A stretch of DNA of 64,000 nt from Frankia sp. QA3 (GTDB lineage Bacteria; Actinomycetota; Actinomycetes; Frankiales; Frankiaceae), in the NCBI RefSeq assembly GCF_000262465.1, contig NZ_CM001489.1, forward strand, positions 4,815,243 to 4,879,242. The letters are read 5' to 3'. The notes below the pieces were generated by a model, which did not search any database, was not told where the DNA came from, and saw nothing but the letters and a program-made list of their open reading frames with translations. The position numbers and the translations under genes were made by a program. The first letter of the stretch is position 1. Each line of letters begins with the position of its first letter. Positions 28,651 to 36,276 of this stretch are shown in pieces.

Positions 28651-29442
28651 TCACCGCGCCGTCGGGGCCGCGAGATCGACCGCCGGCGCCGGCGATGGCG
28701 CCGCCATCCGCGCCCCCTCGACGGCCGCCCCCGCGCCGACGGCATAGAACGCGCAGGGCTTTCCGATCACCGGACGGGCGACATTGCGGACCGGCACTCC
28801 GCCCGCCGTCGACCCGCGTTCCGACCCGGCGTGGGCATGCCCGTGCAGGGCAAGGCTGGCGCCGCCGGCATCCATCGCCTCGGCGAGATGGTAGCTGCCG
28901 AGAAAGGGATAGATCTCGGCTCGCTCACCGATCAGAGTGTCAGGTATCGGGGCGTAATGGGTCAAAGCGACACGAATATCGCAATCCAGCGCCTCCAGAG
29001 CGTGCCGAAGCCGGGCGGCGGTCTCCTTCGTATGCCGGACGAAGGCCTTCATCAGCGGTTCGCCGAAGTCCGTTCCGCTGGCCCCGGCAAAGCCGCCCCC
29101 GAATCCCTTGACTCCGGCGACCCCGAGCCGTGCACCGTCGATGTCCAGGACCGTTCCGGTGCCTTCGAGCACCGTCACGCCGGCGTCGGTGAGTATGCCG
29201 GCGATCTCGCGCTCGGCATTGCCGTGATAGTCGTGGTTGCCCAGCACGGCGACGACGGGCAGCTGCGCCCCCGCCACCTCCGCCGCGACGACCTCGGCCT
29301 CGGCCGGCAGCCCGTGCTGGGTGAGGTCGCCGGCCAGCAGCAGCACGTCCGCGCGCCCGGCCAGACCGCGGATGACCGGCGCGAAGGTCCCGCCGCTGTC
29401 CGTTCCCAGATGGATGTCGCCGACGGCGGCGATGCGCATCAT
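28651..29442 (-). CDS. Metallophosphoesterase (calcineurin-like)
   Basis: A 263-residue protein with the dimetal phosphoesterase motifs in order: GDIHLG (D-x-H), LLLAGDLTQHG (GD), AVLGNHDYHG (GNHD), VALTHYAPIP (H) and LHGHAHAG (GHxH). All metal ligands are present. The substrate cannot be read. The ATG at 29442 overlaps the stop of the nucleotidyltransferase-BON gene (ATGA), so the two are translationally coupled and probably act in the same process. Confidence 0.9.
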   Translation of the reverse strand: MMRIAAVGDIHLGTDSGGTFAPVIRGLAGRADVLLLAGDLTQHGLPAEAEVVAAEVAGAQLPVVAVLGNHDYHGNAEREIAGILTDAGVTVLEGTGTVLDIDGARLGVAGVKGFGGGFAGASGTDFGEPLMKAFVRHTKETAARLRHALEALDCDIRVALTHYAPIPDTLIGERAEIYPFLGSYHLAEAMDAGGASLALHGHAHAGSERGSTAGGVPVRNVARPVIGKPCAFYAVGAGAAVEGARMAAPSPAPAVDLAAPTAR

Positions 29443-30686
29443 GAAATGGTCTCCACGTTCGCGGGTTCGTCGGCCGCTGTGGCGTGGCCGGTGATGGTGA
29501 CCTCGTTGCGGACCGGCCGGCCGGGGGCGGCCTCGGCCAGCACGTCCGCGACCGCCCTGCGGCGGGCGTCGGTGGCGACCTCGCCCTCGACGAGGATGCG
29601 CCCGTCGGCGACCACCACCTCGAGCCCGAGCTCCGCGACCCGTGGGTCCTCGGCGAGCCGTTCGTGGAGCTCCCCCGCCAGGTACTCGTCGGCCTCGGCC
29701 AGGTCCAGCTCGCCCTGGGCGCCAGGCGGCGGCGCCACCGCGGTGGCGGCGTCGGGCCACCCGGGGCGGGCGCCCGGCGCGGCCGAATTCCGCCCGTCCT
29801 GCGCACCACGGCGTTGCGCCGCCGCGGTTCCCCTGTCCTGCGCACCCCTGTCCTGCGCGCCCCAGCCCGGCGCCTCACTGCCCTGCGCGCCCCAGCCCGG
29901 CGCCTCACTGCCCTGCGCGCCCCAGCCCGGCGCCTCACTGCCCTGCGGGCCCGTGCCTTCCCCGCGGCTACCTTCTGCCCTGCTGCCTGTCGGACCATTG
30001 CGTTCCGGCACGCGGACTTCGGGCGCACTACCTTCTATCTTGCTGCCTTTCGCCGCGTCGCCTTCCGCCGCGTCGCCGAGTTCCGCCCCGGCAAGCGCAA
30101 TCCCGCCGGGTCGCGCGGCGGCCGGGGCGGGGTCTGCCGGCGGAATGAGATTGAGCCGGGTCGCGACCAGCAACGCGGCCTCGGCGAAGGGCGAGGCGGC
30201 GGTGGATCGGCGAACCTGGTCCCAGTCGACCTGCTCACGCATCGCCCGGATCATCGGCAGGACCCGGGCCAGATCGCAGTAGCGCTCCTCCAGGGCCAGC
30301 AGGGTCATCTCAAACCAGTCCGTGGCATCCAGGACGGGCATCCGAACCGAGTCCACCGACATCTCGCTGGACCGTTCCAGCGTCTGCTGGGTGACCGCGC
30401 GACCGACCGGATGGTGGATGAGATCGACGAGTACCTCGCCGTCGAACACCTTGGTGAGCCAGTCCTCCGGCGGATCCACGGGACGCAGCCCGGCCGCGGC
30501 CAGCACCTCGACCGCCCGCGGCACATCCTCTTCCCGCAGCATGAAATCAACGTCGTGTACGGGTTCGGGGCCGCCACGAGCCCAGCACGCGTAGCTACCC
30601 CCGAGGGCGAACGGGATGTCCGCCTCCTTCAGGGTCACGGCAACCCGTTTCAGACTCTCCCGCAGACCTCTGGGCGCATCCTCCAT
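29439..30686 (-). CDS. Nucleotidyltransferase-fold protein fused to a BON domain
   Basis: A 415-residue two-domain protein. Residues about 1-180 are a minimal nucleotidyltransferase fold (PFALGGSYACWARGGPEPV then HDVDFMLREEDV, giving the GS...DxD signature, with LVDLIHHPVG as the third acidic strand). A 140-residue Ala/Gly/Glu-rich linker follows, holding three copies of GSEAPGWGAQ. The C-terminal 80 residues form a BON domain (LGLEVVVADGRILVEGEVAT ... VRNEVTITG), normally found in membrane- or lipid-associated stress proteins. It starts at ATG 30686 and lacks a good ribosome site. The combination is unusual; function unknown. Confidence 0.8.
   Translation of the reverse strand: MEDAPRGLRESLKRVAVTLKEADIPFALGGSYACWARGGPEPVHDVDFMLREEDVPRAVEVLAAAGLRPVDPPEDWLTKVFDGEVLVDLIHHPVGRAVTQQTLERSSEMSVDSVRMPVLDATDWFEMTLLALEERYCDLARVLPMIRAMREQVDWDQVRRSTAASPFAEAALLVATRLNLIPPADPAPAAARPGGIALAGAELGDAAEGDAAKGSKIEGSAPEVRVPERNGPTGSRAEGSRGEGTGPQGSEAPGWGAQGSEAPGWGAQGSEAPGWGAQDRGAQDRGTAAAQRRGAQDGRNSAAPGARPGWPDAATAVAPPPGAQGELDLAEADEYLAGELHERLAEDPRVAELGLEVVVADGRILVEGEVATDARRRAVADVLAEAAPGRPVRNEVTITGHATAADEPANVETIS
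29851..29940. repeat. 30-bp minisatellite, three copies
   Basis: The 30-bp unit starting CCTGCGCGCCCCAGCCCGG recurs at 29851, 29881 and 29911 almost without change. On the minus strand it encodes the decapeptide GSEAPGWGAQ in the linker of the nucleotidyltransferase-BON protein. Confidence 0.92.
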
Positions 30687-31160
30687 ACCGCAGCCCGTAC
30701 CCGCCTGTGCCCTGTGATGCACCTCGCGCGCGGCGCCGAGTAGTCGCAGGTACCGCTGTCACGATCGCGACATCCCCGAATGGCTACCCCAAAGCGGTGA
30801 CAAGAGTACTACGCAAGTGCCGGGATGTCCGGCTATCCGTAGTTATAATTTCACTACATGCCACAGGAGTTACGGCTTCGACGTCGGAGCGCCACCCGAT
30901 TCTCACACCCTGGCGACAACGAGCGTCGGCATGAGCGATGATGACCTTTGCGGCGAACTCGTCGGCCGCCCACTTCGACACCGGATTGGAAGCGAACCCT
31001 GAACGCGCGCACACGATCCGACCAGTTGCCCAGGGGTGTCAGTGAAGACACCGGCGTGCTGGAACATTCCGGCGAGCGCCTACCCGGGCAACGCGCCAAC
31101 GGGCCGGCCACCCTGTCCCCGCAACCGGCCGACCTGCCCAGCACCAGCGGTGTGGTGGAC
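30687..31160. other. Non-coding region upstream of MarR gene
   Basis: No convincing gene; a 34-codon frame from ATG 30938 is possible but unsupported. The segment around 30800-30860 is AT-rich and includes a perfect TATAAT at 30844-30849 embedded in GTAGT-N9-ACTAC (30839-30857), with another ACTAC at about 30809. This may be a promoter with an operator for the MarR protein. Confidence 0.5.
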
Positions 31161-31577
31161 ATGTCCAGCCACCCAGGCCAGCTGGCCCGCCGGCTGCAGC
31201 AGGTGACCTACCAGCTATGGACCACGACCGTCTCCACCGAGACCACTCCACCGCAGTTCGTGGTCCTCAACAGCCTCCTCGCCGATCCCGACATCGATCA
31301 GCGCACGCTCGGCGAACGGGCGTCGCTCGATCGGTCCACGGTCGCCGATGTGGTGGCGAGGCTCGTCCAGCGAGGACTCATCCGCCGGGTCCGCGACCCG
31401 CGCGACGGCCGCCGCAACGTGCTACGGCTGACCAAGCGAGGCGAGTCGACCCACGGCCAGGTGGCGGACCGCATCGAACAGATGAACGACAAGCTATTGG
31501 CTCCCCTGTCGAGGGAGGAACAGGGCACACTGCTCTCCATGCTGACGCGGATCGTCGACCAGGGCGGCCCGCGCTAG
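31161..31577 (+). CDS. MarR-family transcriptional regulator
   Basis: A 138-residue winged-helix protein, MSSHPGQLARRLQQ..., with PPQFVVLNSLLADPDIDQRTL leading into the recognition part ERASLDRSTVADVVARLVQR and the beta-wing IRRVRDPRDGRRNVLRLTKRG, all typical of MarR. Such proteins repress nearby genes and release DNA on binding a small aromatic or oxidant. The start could be further upstream (GTG 31056) since the frame is open to 30948; ATG 31161 with GGTGG before it gives a normal family length. Confidence 0.85.
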   Translation: MSSHPGQLARRLQQVTYQLWTTTVSTETTPPQFVVLNSLLADPDIDQRTLGERASLDRSTVADVVARLVQRGLIRRVRDPRDGRRNVLRLTKRGESTHGQVADRIEQMNDKLLAPLSREEQGTLLSMLTRIVDQGGPR

Positions 31578-31648
31578 CACGAGCGCTACCCATCGTTTAC
31601 ATTCGGTAACGCTAGGACGTCGATTCGATCCGACCGGCACCGAGGACG

Positions 31649-33100
31649 ATGCAGCGACTCCGTCGGCCCGACGCGCGGCGTCGCCCCCGAACCTCTGGCG
31701 CCCCGCTCCTGGGCCTGTCCGCACTTCGGCGACTCGCTGTCGTCGGGCTCGCCGGTCTCGCGGTCGGCACCGTCGGCATCACCGCCTCGTCCCCGCTCCA
31801 CGGGCGCGAGGCCGCCCGGCCCGCCAGTTCCTTCCCGGCGGGCCGTCCCGACCGCGGTGAGCCCGACGGCGGTGCGCGCTCTGGCGATCGCGACCTGCAC
31901 GGCGATCGCGACCTGCACGGCGGGGTCCAGCCGCACGGCCTTCGGCCGGGCCAGACCCGGCCGAATGGTGCCAGCGCCTCGTTCGGTCCCGAGGCCACGT
32001 CCATCACCCTCGTCGCGGGGGGCGAGATCGATCTGTCCCGGGCCGTCGACCCGCGGGCGGCCCTGGTGGCCCTGCGCGGCTACGGCACCGCGGCCGATCT
32101 CGCCCTCTGCCGGCTGGCGGCGTCCCTGCCCGCATCCCCCCACGCCGCGAACGCCACCGACGCGTCGAATGCCCCGAACGCCCCGGGCGGCGGGCCCGAC
32201 GGCGAAGATACCGCCGCCGCCGCGCTTGCAGGCGCCGGTTTCGACCGGTGCGACACCGCCGACGGCGATCCGCCGGGCAGCGCGGCTGCACGGCGCACCC
32301 GCACGGCCCTCGACCGCGCCGGCATCGCGGCGTCCGTCCCGGCGGACGGAGGCGGCCGGGCACCGATCGGCACCGAGACGGTCCGGGGAGTGCGGATCGC
32401 CCTGCTGACCTACCTCGGCTCCGCCACCATGACTGCCGAGGCCACCCTCACCGCCGAGCGGATCGGCCAGGACGCCGCCCGTGCCCGCGCCGACGGCGCC
32501 GATCTCGTCGTCGCACAGCCCGCCTGGGGTCGGCCCGGCCAGGCGGCCGTGACGTCGCGCCAGCGCGACCTGGCCCACGCGCTGCTCACCTCGTCCGACG
32601 TGGACCTGATCCTCGGCACCGGCGGCGGGAGCCCGCTGCCGATCGAGCGTGTCGCCGGGCGCTACGTCGCCTACGACCTGGGCACCCTGATCGGCGCTCA
32701 GGCCTCCGGCGACCGCGCGGGCGGCACCGCGGACAGGTCGACGGGCGGCGGGGAGTCCCCGGCGCCGGGCCGCGACGGCGTGCTGCTGTCCATCCAGGTC
32801 CGGCGCACGGCCCTGGGCTGGACGGTGGCCGGACTCACGTACGCGCCGACCTGGGCGGATCCTTCCGGTGCCGCCGGCTGGCCGATCGCCGACAGGCTGG
32901 ACGACCGCGGCGCGCCCGCGCCGGGGCGGGCGCTGTTGAACGCCTCCTGGCAGCGCACCGTCGCGGCTGTCGGGGCGCTCGGCTCGACCGACGGGGTCCG
33001 GGTCGACCGGGTTCCCCGCGATCCGCCCCCGGACCGCCCTGGCGGGCCTGCCCGGCCGGCCAAGCCCAGCCAGGCGGACGGCGCGGATCCGGCCGGATGA
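31649..33100 (+). CDS. CapA-fold protein lacking metal-binding residues
   Basis: A 483-residue protein with one N-terminal membrane anchor (residues about 24-46). The rest follows the poly-gamma-glutamate CapA fold: ITLVAGGEIDLSRAV, DLALCRLAASLPA, ALAGAGFDRCDTADGDPPG, LVVAQPAWGRPGQ, LILGTGGGSPLPIERVAGRY, VAYDLGTLI. In active members these blocks carry GD, HLE, NH.D.G, HWG and GHHPH. Here they are GGE, RLA, DPPG, AWG and GTGGG, so essentially all metal ligands are replaced. A non-catalytic role is inferred. ATG 31649, with GAGGA close before it. Confidence 0.78.
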   Translation: MQRLRRPDARRRPRTSGAPLLGLSALRRLAVVGLAGLAVGTVGITASSPLHGREAARPASSFPAGRPDRGEPDGGARSGDRDLHGDRDLHGGVQPHGLRPGQTRPNGASASFGPEATSITLVAGGEIDLSRAVDPRAALVALRGYGTAADLALCRLAASLPASPHAANATDASNAPNAPGGGPDGEDTAAAALAGAGFDRCDTADGDPPGSAAARRTRTALDRAGIAASVPADGGGRAPIGTETVRGVRIALLTYLGSATMTAEATLTAERIGQDAARARADGADLVVAQPAWGRPGQAAVTSRQRDLAHALLTSSDVDLILGTGGGSPLPIERVAGRYVAYDLGTLIGAQASGDRAGGTADRSTGGGESPAPGRDGVLLSIQVRRTALGWTVAGLTYAPTWADPSGAAGWPIADRLDDRGAPAPGRALLNASWQRTVAAVGALGSTDGVRVDRVPRDPPPDRPGGPARPAKPSQADGADPAG

Positions 33101-33334
33101 GCCACCGGCGGCCACGGACCCCCAAAGATCGCGTCGGCCGTCGGCCCGGCCGCCCACGAAACCTCTGCCCACCCGTGGATTACCGCGCGTCCCCTCCGCC
33201 TGAGCGAACGGCCGAAAATAGATCAAACTTAGTGCAATTAGCGTGTCCTCCCCGTCAACCCGATACTGTCGGCGCTGCGGCAGCGGCGTGACGCCACGCC
33301 GTACACCCGGGTAGCCGTTCCGAGGAGGAGACAC

Positions 33335-33856
33335 GTGACATCGCCTGACACCGCGGCCCTGGTGCTCCGGGTCATCGTGGGTCTCACTCTGGTCGCCCAC
33401 GGCTACAACCACGTCTGGGGGCCGGGCGGGATCAAGGGGACGGCCGGCTGGTTCCAGAGCATGGGCCTGCGCCCGGGCATCGTGCACGCCTGGGCCTCCG
33501 GTCTCGTCGAGCTCGCCGCGGGATTCGGGCTGGTCTTCGGCTTCCTCACCCCGTTCAGCGCCGGTGGCATCATCGGCACGATGGTCGTCGCGGGCATCAC
33601 GGCACACCGCAACAACGGCTTCTTCATCTTCAAGCCGGGGCAGGGTTACGAGTACGTCCTGATGATCGCGGTCGTCTGCGCGGCGATCGGCATCCTCGGC
33701 CCCGGCAAGGCGTCGCTGGACCACGCGATCGGCATCGAGCTCGACGGCTGGGCCGGCGGCCTGATCGCGATCCTGCTCGGCGTCGGCGGGGCCGCGCTGC
33801 TGCTGGTGACCGCCTGGCGACCGGAGCGCAAGCCGGCCGCGTCGGCCAAGGCCTGA
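33335..33856 (+). CDS. DoxX family membrane protein
   Basis: A 173-residue protein with four membrane helices, starting at GTG 33335 with CGAGGAGGAG just upstream. The conserved start LRVIVGLTLVAHGYNHVWG and the second helix VELAAGFGLVFGFLTPF fit DoxX, a family of small quinone/thiol-linked membrane proteins. A 20-bp tandem duplication spans its stop codon. Role undefined. Confidence 0.9.
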   Translation: MTSPDTAALVLRVIVGLTLVAHGYNHVWGPGGIKGTAGWFQSMGLRPGIVHAWASGLVELAAGFGLVFGFLTPFSAGGIIGTMVVAGITAHRNNGFFIFKPGQGYEYVLMIAVVCAAIGILGPGKASLDHAIGIELDGWAGGLIAILLGVGGAALLLVTAWRPERKPAASAKA

Positions 33857-33882
33857 GCGAGCCGGCCAAGGCCTGAGCGAGC
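33843..33882. repeat. 20-bp tandem duplication across the DoxX stop codon
   Basis: CGGCCAAGGCCTGAGCGAGC is present at 33843-33862 and 33863-33882. The first copy contains the functional TGA; the second is downstream. Confidence 0.9.
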
Positions 33883-33955
33883 CGCCCGGTCCCCGCCGCC
33901 GAGCACGGCACGGCGGCGGGGCGCCCGGACGAAGAGTGTGCTCATACTGACCTAC

Positions 33956-34873
33956 GTGCCTACGAACTCCGACAGCGAACAGCTGGCTTCGACGACTTCC
34001 GGCCCGTCCCTGCGCATCCCGAACGGCGGGCTGACCCTCGCCGCGGACGCCTACGGCGACGACACCGATCCTGCGGTGGTGTTACTCCACGGCGGTGGCC
34101 AGACCCGTCACTCCTGGCGGCGCACCGCCCGCCGGCTCGGTACGGACGGCTGGTACACCCTCACGGTCGACCTGCGCGGCCACGGCGACTCCGGCTGGTC
34201 CCCCGACGGTGACTACGCCCTCGACGCCTTCGCCGACGACGTGCTCGCCCTGTGCCGCGCCCTCGGCCGGCCGCCGGTGCTCATCGGCGCGTCGCTCGGC
34301 GGGATCGCCTCGCTCGCCGCCGTCGGCCGCGACCCCGACGTCGCACGTGGCCTGGTCCTCGTCGACGTGTCGCCGTTCCTGCAGCCCCGGGGCACCGGAA
34401 GGATCATGGAATTCATGCGGGCGGCGCCGGACGGCTTCGCCTCCGTGCAGGACGCCGCCGACGCGGTGGCCGCCTACCTGCCGCACCGGGAGCGCCCACG
34501 CGACCCGGACGGGCTGCGCAAGAACCTCCGCTTCACCGACGGACGCTGGTACTGGCACTGGGATCCGGCCTTCGTCTTCCCGCCGGAGGGCCACGACCCG
34601 CGGCTGCGGCTACGCACGCCGCTGGAGGAGCTGTCCACCATAGTGACGAGGCTGCGGATCCCGACCATGCTCGTGCGGGGCGGCCAGTCGGACGTGCTCA
34701 GCGAGGACGACGCCCGCCAGTTCCTCGACCTCGCCCCGCACGCGGAGTACTGCGACGTCGCCGGGGCGCACCACATGGTGGCCGGCGATGACAACGCCGT
34801 CTTCGACGTGCGGATCCTCGACTTCCTCGAACGCCGGATCCGGCCTCGCCTCGTCCTGGGCCCCGCCGGCTGA
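33956..34873 (+). CDS. Alpha/beta hydrolase
   Basis: A 305-residue alpha/beta-hydrolase. The oxyanion strand is VVLLHGGGQTRHSW, the nucleophile elbow is IGASLGG (Ser), the acid is in VRGGQSDVLSEDD, and the base is the His of VAGAHHMVAGDD. It acts on an unknown ester, epoxide or C-C bond substrate. GTG 33956 lies 7 nt after a CATACT that could be a -10 box, so the message may be leaderless; GTG 33938 is the other possible start. Confidence 0.88.
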   Translation: MPTNSDSEQLASTTSGPSLRIPNGGLTLAADAYGDDTDPAVVLLHGGGQTRHSWRRTARRLGTDGWYTLTVDLRGHGDSGWSPDGDYALDAFADDVLALCRALGRPPVLIGASLGGIASLAAVGRDPDVARGLVLVDVSPFLQPRGTGRIMEFMRAAPDGFASVQDAADAVAAYLPHRERPRDPDGLRKNLRFTDGRWYWHWDPAFVFPPEGHDPRLRLRTPLEELSTIVTRLRIPTMLVRGGQSDVLSEDDARQFLDLAPHAEYCDVAGAHHMVAGDDNAVFDVRILDFLERRIRPRLVLGPAG

Positions 34874-34910
34874 CCCCGCCGCCCCGCCCGGTGGGGTATG
34901 CCTGAGTGCG

Positions 34911-35969
34911 ATGGACGCCGAGCTGGACGCCGCCCCACCCGCGGACGCCGCCCCACCCGCGGACTTCGCTCCACCCGCGGACTCCGCCCCACCCGCGGTC
35001 GCCGGTCTACTGCTCGCGGCCGGGGCGGGGCGGCGGATGGGGCGCGCCAAGGCGCTGGTGGAGCTCGGCGGTGAGACCCTCGCCGCGCGAGGGGTCCGCA
35101 TGCTCGTCGCCAGTGGGTGCGCGCCGGTCGTCGTCGTCGTCGGCGCCGCCGCGGACGAGGTCGGCGCGGCCCTGGCCGCCCTCGCCTCCGAGGACCGCAA
35201 GTCGGACACTCTTCCCGCCCCAGCACGTCTTCCTCCCGGCAGGGCGGACCGTCCCGTGCGGGTGGATGTGCGCCTGGTGCGGGCGGCTGGATGGGCCGAG
35301 GGGATCGGTGCCTCCCTGCGGACCGGGCTCGAAGCCCTCGCCGGCACCGGCGCGGACGCGGCGGTCGTCACGCTGGTGGACCAGCCCGGCCTGACCGCGG
35401 CCGCGGTCCGCCGCCTGGTCGACGCCGCCGCGCCGGCCGGCGCGTACCAGCGGTATCCGGCGCTGACCGCCACCTACCACGGGCGGCCGGGCCATCCCGT
35501 TCTGCTGCGCCGGGCAGTCTGGGCCGACGTCACCGGCCTCGCCCGCGGGGAGGTCGGCGCGCGGGCCTGGCTGCGCGCCCATCCCGGCTCGGTCGGCCGG
35601 GTCGCCTGCGACGGCCTCGGCACCCCCGCGGACGTCGACACCCCTGCCGACCTCGCCGGCATCGAGGAAGATGCCCCCATGGACCTGTCTGTCACCGACA
35701 ATCCCGAACGCATCCGCTACGAGGCGCTCACGCCGACCGGCGAGGTCGCCGGTTTCGTGCAGTACCAGAAGCGGGCAGATCGGATCATCTTCATCCACAC
35801 CGAGGTGAGTCCGGAGTTCTCCGGTCAGGGAGTGGGCTCCGCTCTCGCCGCCGGGGCGTTGGACGATGCGCGCGCGCAGGGCCTCGCCGTGGTCCCGCAG
35901 TGCCCCTACATCCGCGCGTTCATCGAACGCCATCCGGCCTACTCCGATCTCGTCGCCGCCGACGCGTGA
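34911..35969 (+). CDS. MobA-like NTP transferase fused in frame to a GNAT-type acetyltransferase domain
   Basis: A 352-residue frame. Residues 1-30 are an AAPPAD repeat. Residues about 30-255 are a molybdenum-cofactor-type nucleotidyltransferase: LLLAAGAGRRMGRAKALVELGG, VVVVGAAADEV, VTLVDQPGLTAAAV, YHGRPGHPVLL and GLGTPADVDTPADLAG, where family members normally stop. Without a stop the frame continues into a 96-residue small GNAT domain (MDLSVTDNPERIRYEAL...) of the YjdJ type. Either one fused protein or two products are made. The ATG at 34911 has only a weak upstream Shine-Dalgarno. Confidence 0.8.
   Translation: MDAELDAAPPADAAPPADFAPPADSAPPAVAGLLLAAGAGRRMGRAKALVELGGETLAARGVRMLVASGCAPVVVVVGAAADEVGAALAALASEDRKSDTLPAPARLPPGRADRPVRVDVRLVRAAGWAEGIGASLRTGLEALAGTGADAAVVTLVDQPGLTAAAVRRLVDAAAPAGAYQRYPALTATYHGRPGHPVLLRRAVWADVTGLARGEVGARAWLRAHPGSVGRVACDGLGTPADVDTPADLAGIEEDAPMDLSVTDNPERIRYEALTPTGEVAGFVQYQKRADRIIFIHTEVSPEFSGQGVGSALAAGALDDARAQGLAVVPQCPYIRAFIERHPAYSDLVAADA
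34929..35000. repeat. 18-bp minisatellite, four copies
   Basis: GCCGCCCCACCCGCGGAC and variants at 34929, 34947, 34965 and 34983 encode the AAPPAD-type repeat at the N-terminus of the MobA-like protein. Confidence 0.9.
35679..35969 (+). CDS. Possible separately initiated GNAT (YjdJ-like) N-acetyltransferase
   Basis: An in-frame internal ATG at 35679 is preceded by GAGGAAG 8 nt upstream. It would yield a complete 96-residue small acetyltransferase, the usual length for stand-alone YjdJ-like proteins, with the acetyl-CoA loop EFSGQGVGSALAAGAL and the C-terminal CPYIRAFIERHPAY. Whether it is made separately from the fused frame is not decided by sequence. Confidence 0.55.
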   Translation: MDLSVTDNPERIRYEALTPTGEVAGFVQYQKRADRIIFIHTEVSPEFSGQGVGSALAAGALDDARAQGLAVVPQCPYIRAFIERHPAYSDLVAADA

Positions 35970-36276
35970 GCCCCGGTCCCACTGACGCCGAGCGAACGTC
36001 TGGCCTGGTAGGCCACCATGTCGACGACGCAGGAAACGGAAGAACAACGCCGAGCCCCGGCATTCCAAGATGAGCTGACGACCGGCCCGCGGCTGGGCAG
36101 TATCGGCGGCACGAAAACCGATGCGAGGCACAACGCTCCCGATTCCCGGATCGGCGGGGGACGGCGAGGAGTGCGGTCGACCGTTGCGCGGTGGGCTCGG
36201 CGGGAGAAGTAGTCACATCATCGTGGTGGCGACGGGTCCGGAACAGGCGCGGCGCCTCCCGTGAAAGGACGTCTGT
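35970..36276. other. Non-coding spacer before the VWA gene
   Basis: About 300 bp with no supported gene and no strong hairpin. It should hold the promoter for the VWA protein, but none was recognised. Confidence 0.4.

Noticed and set aside
28204-30282. A 692-codon plus-strand frame
   Set aside because: It is antisense to the phosphoesterase and nucleotidyltransferase genes, whose catalytic motifs are intact; the repeat CAPQPGASLP is the complement of the linker repeat.
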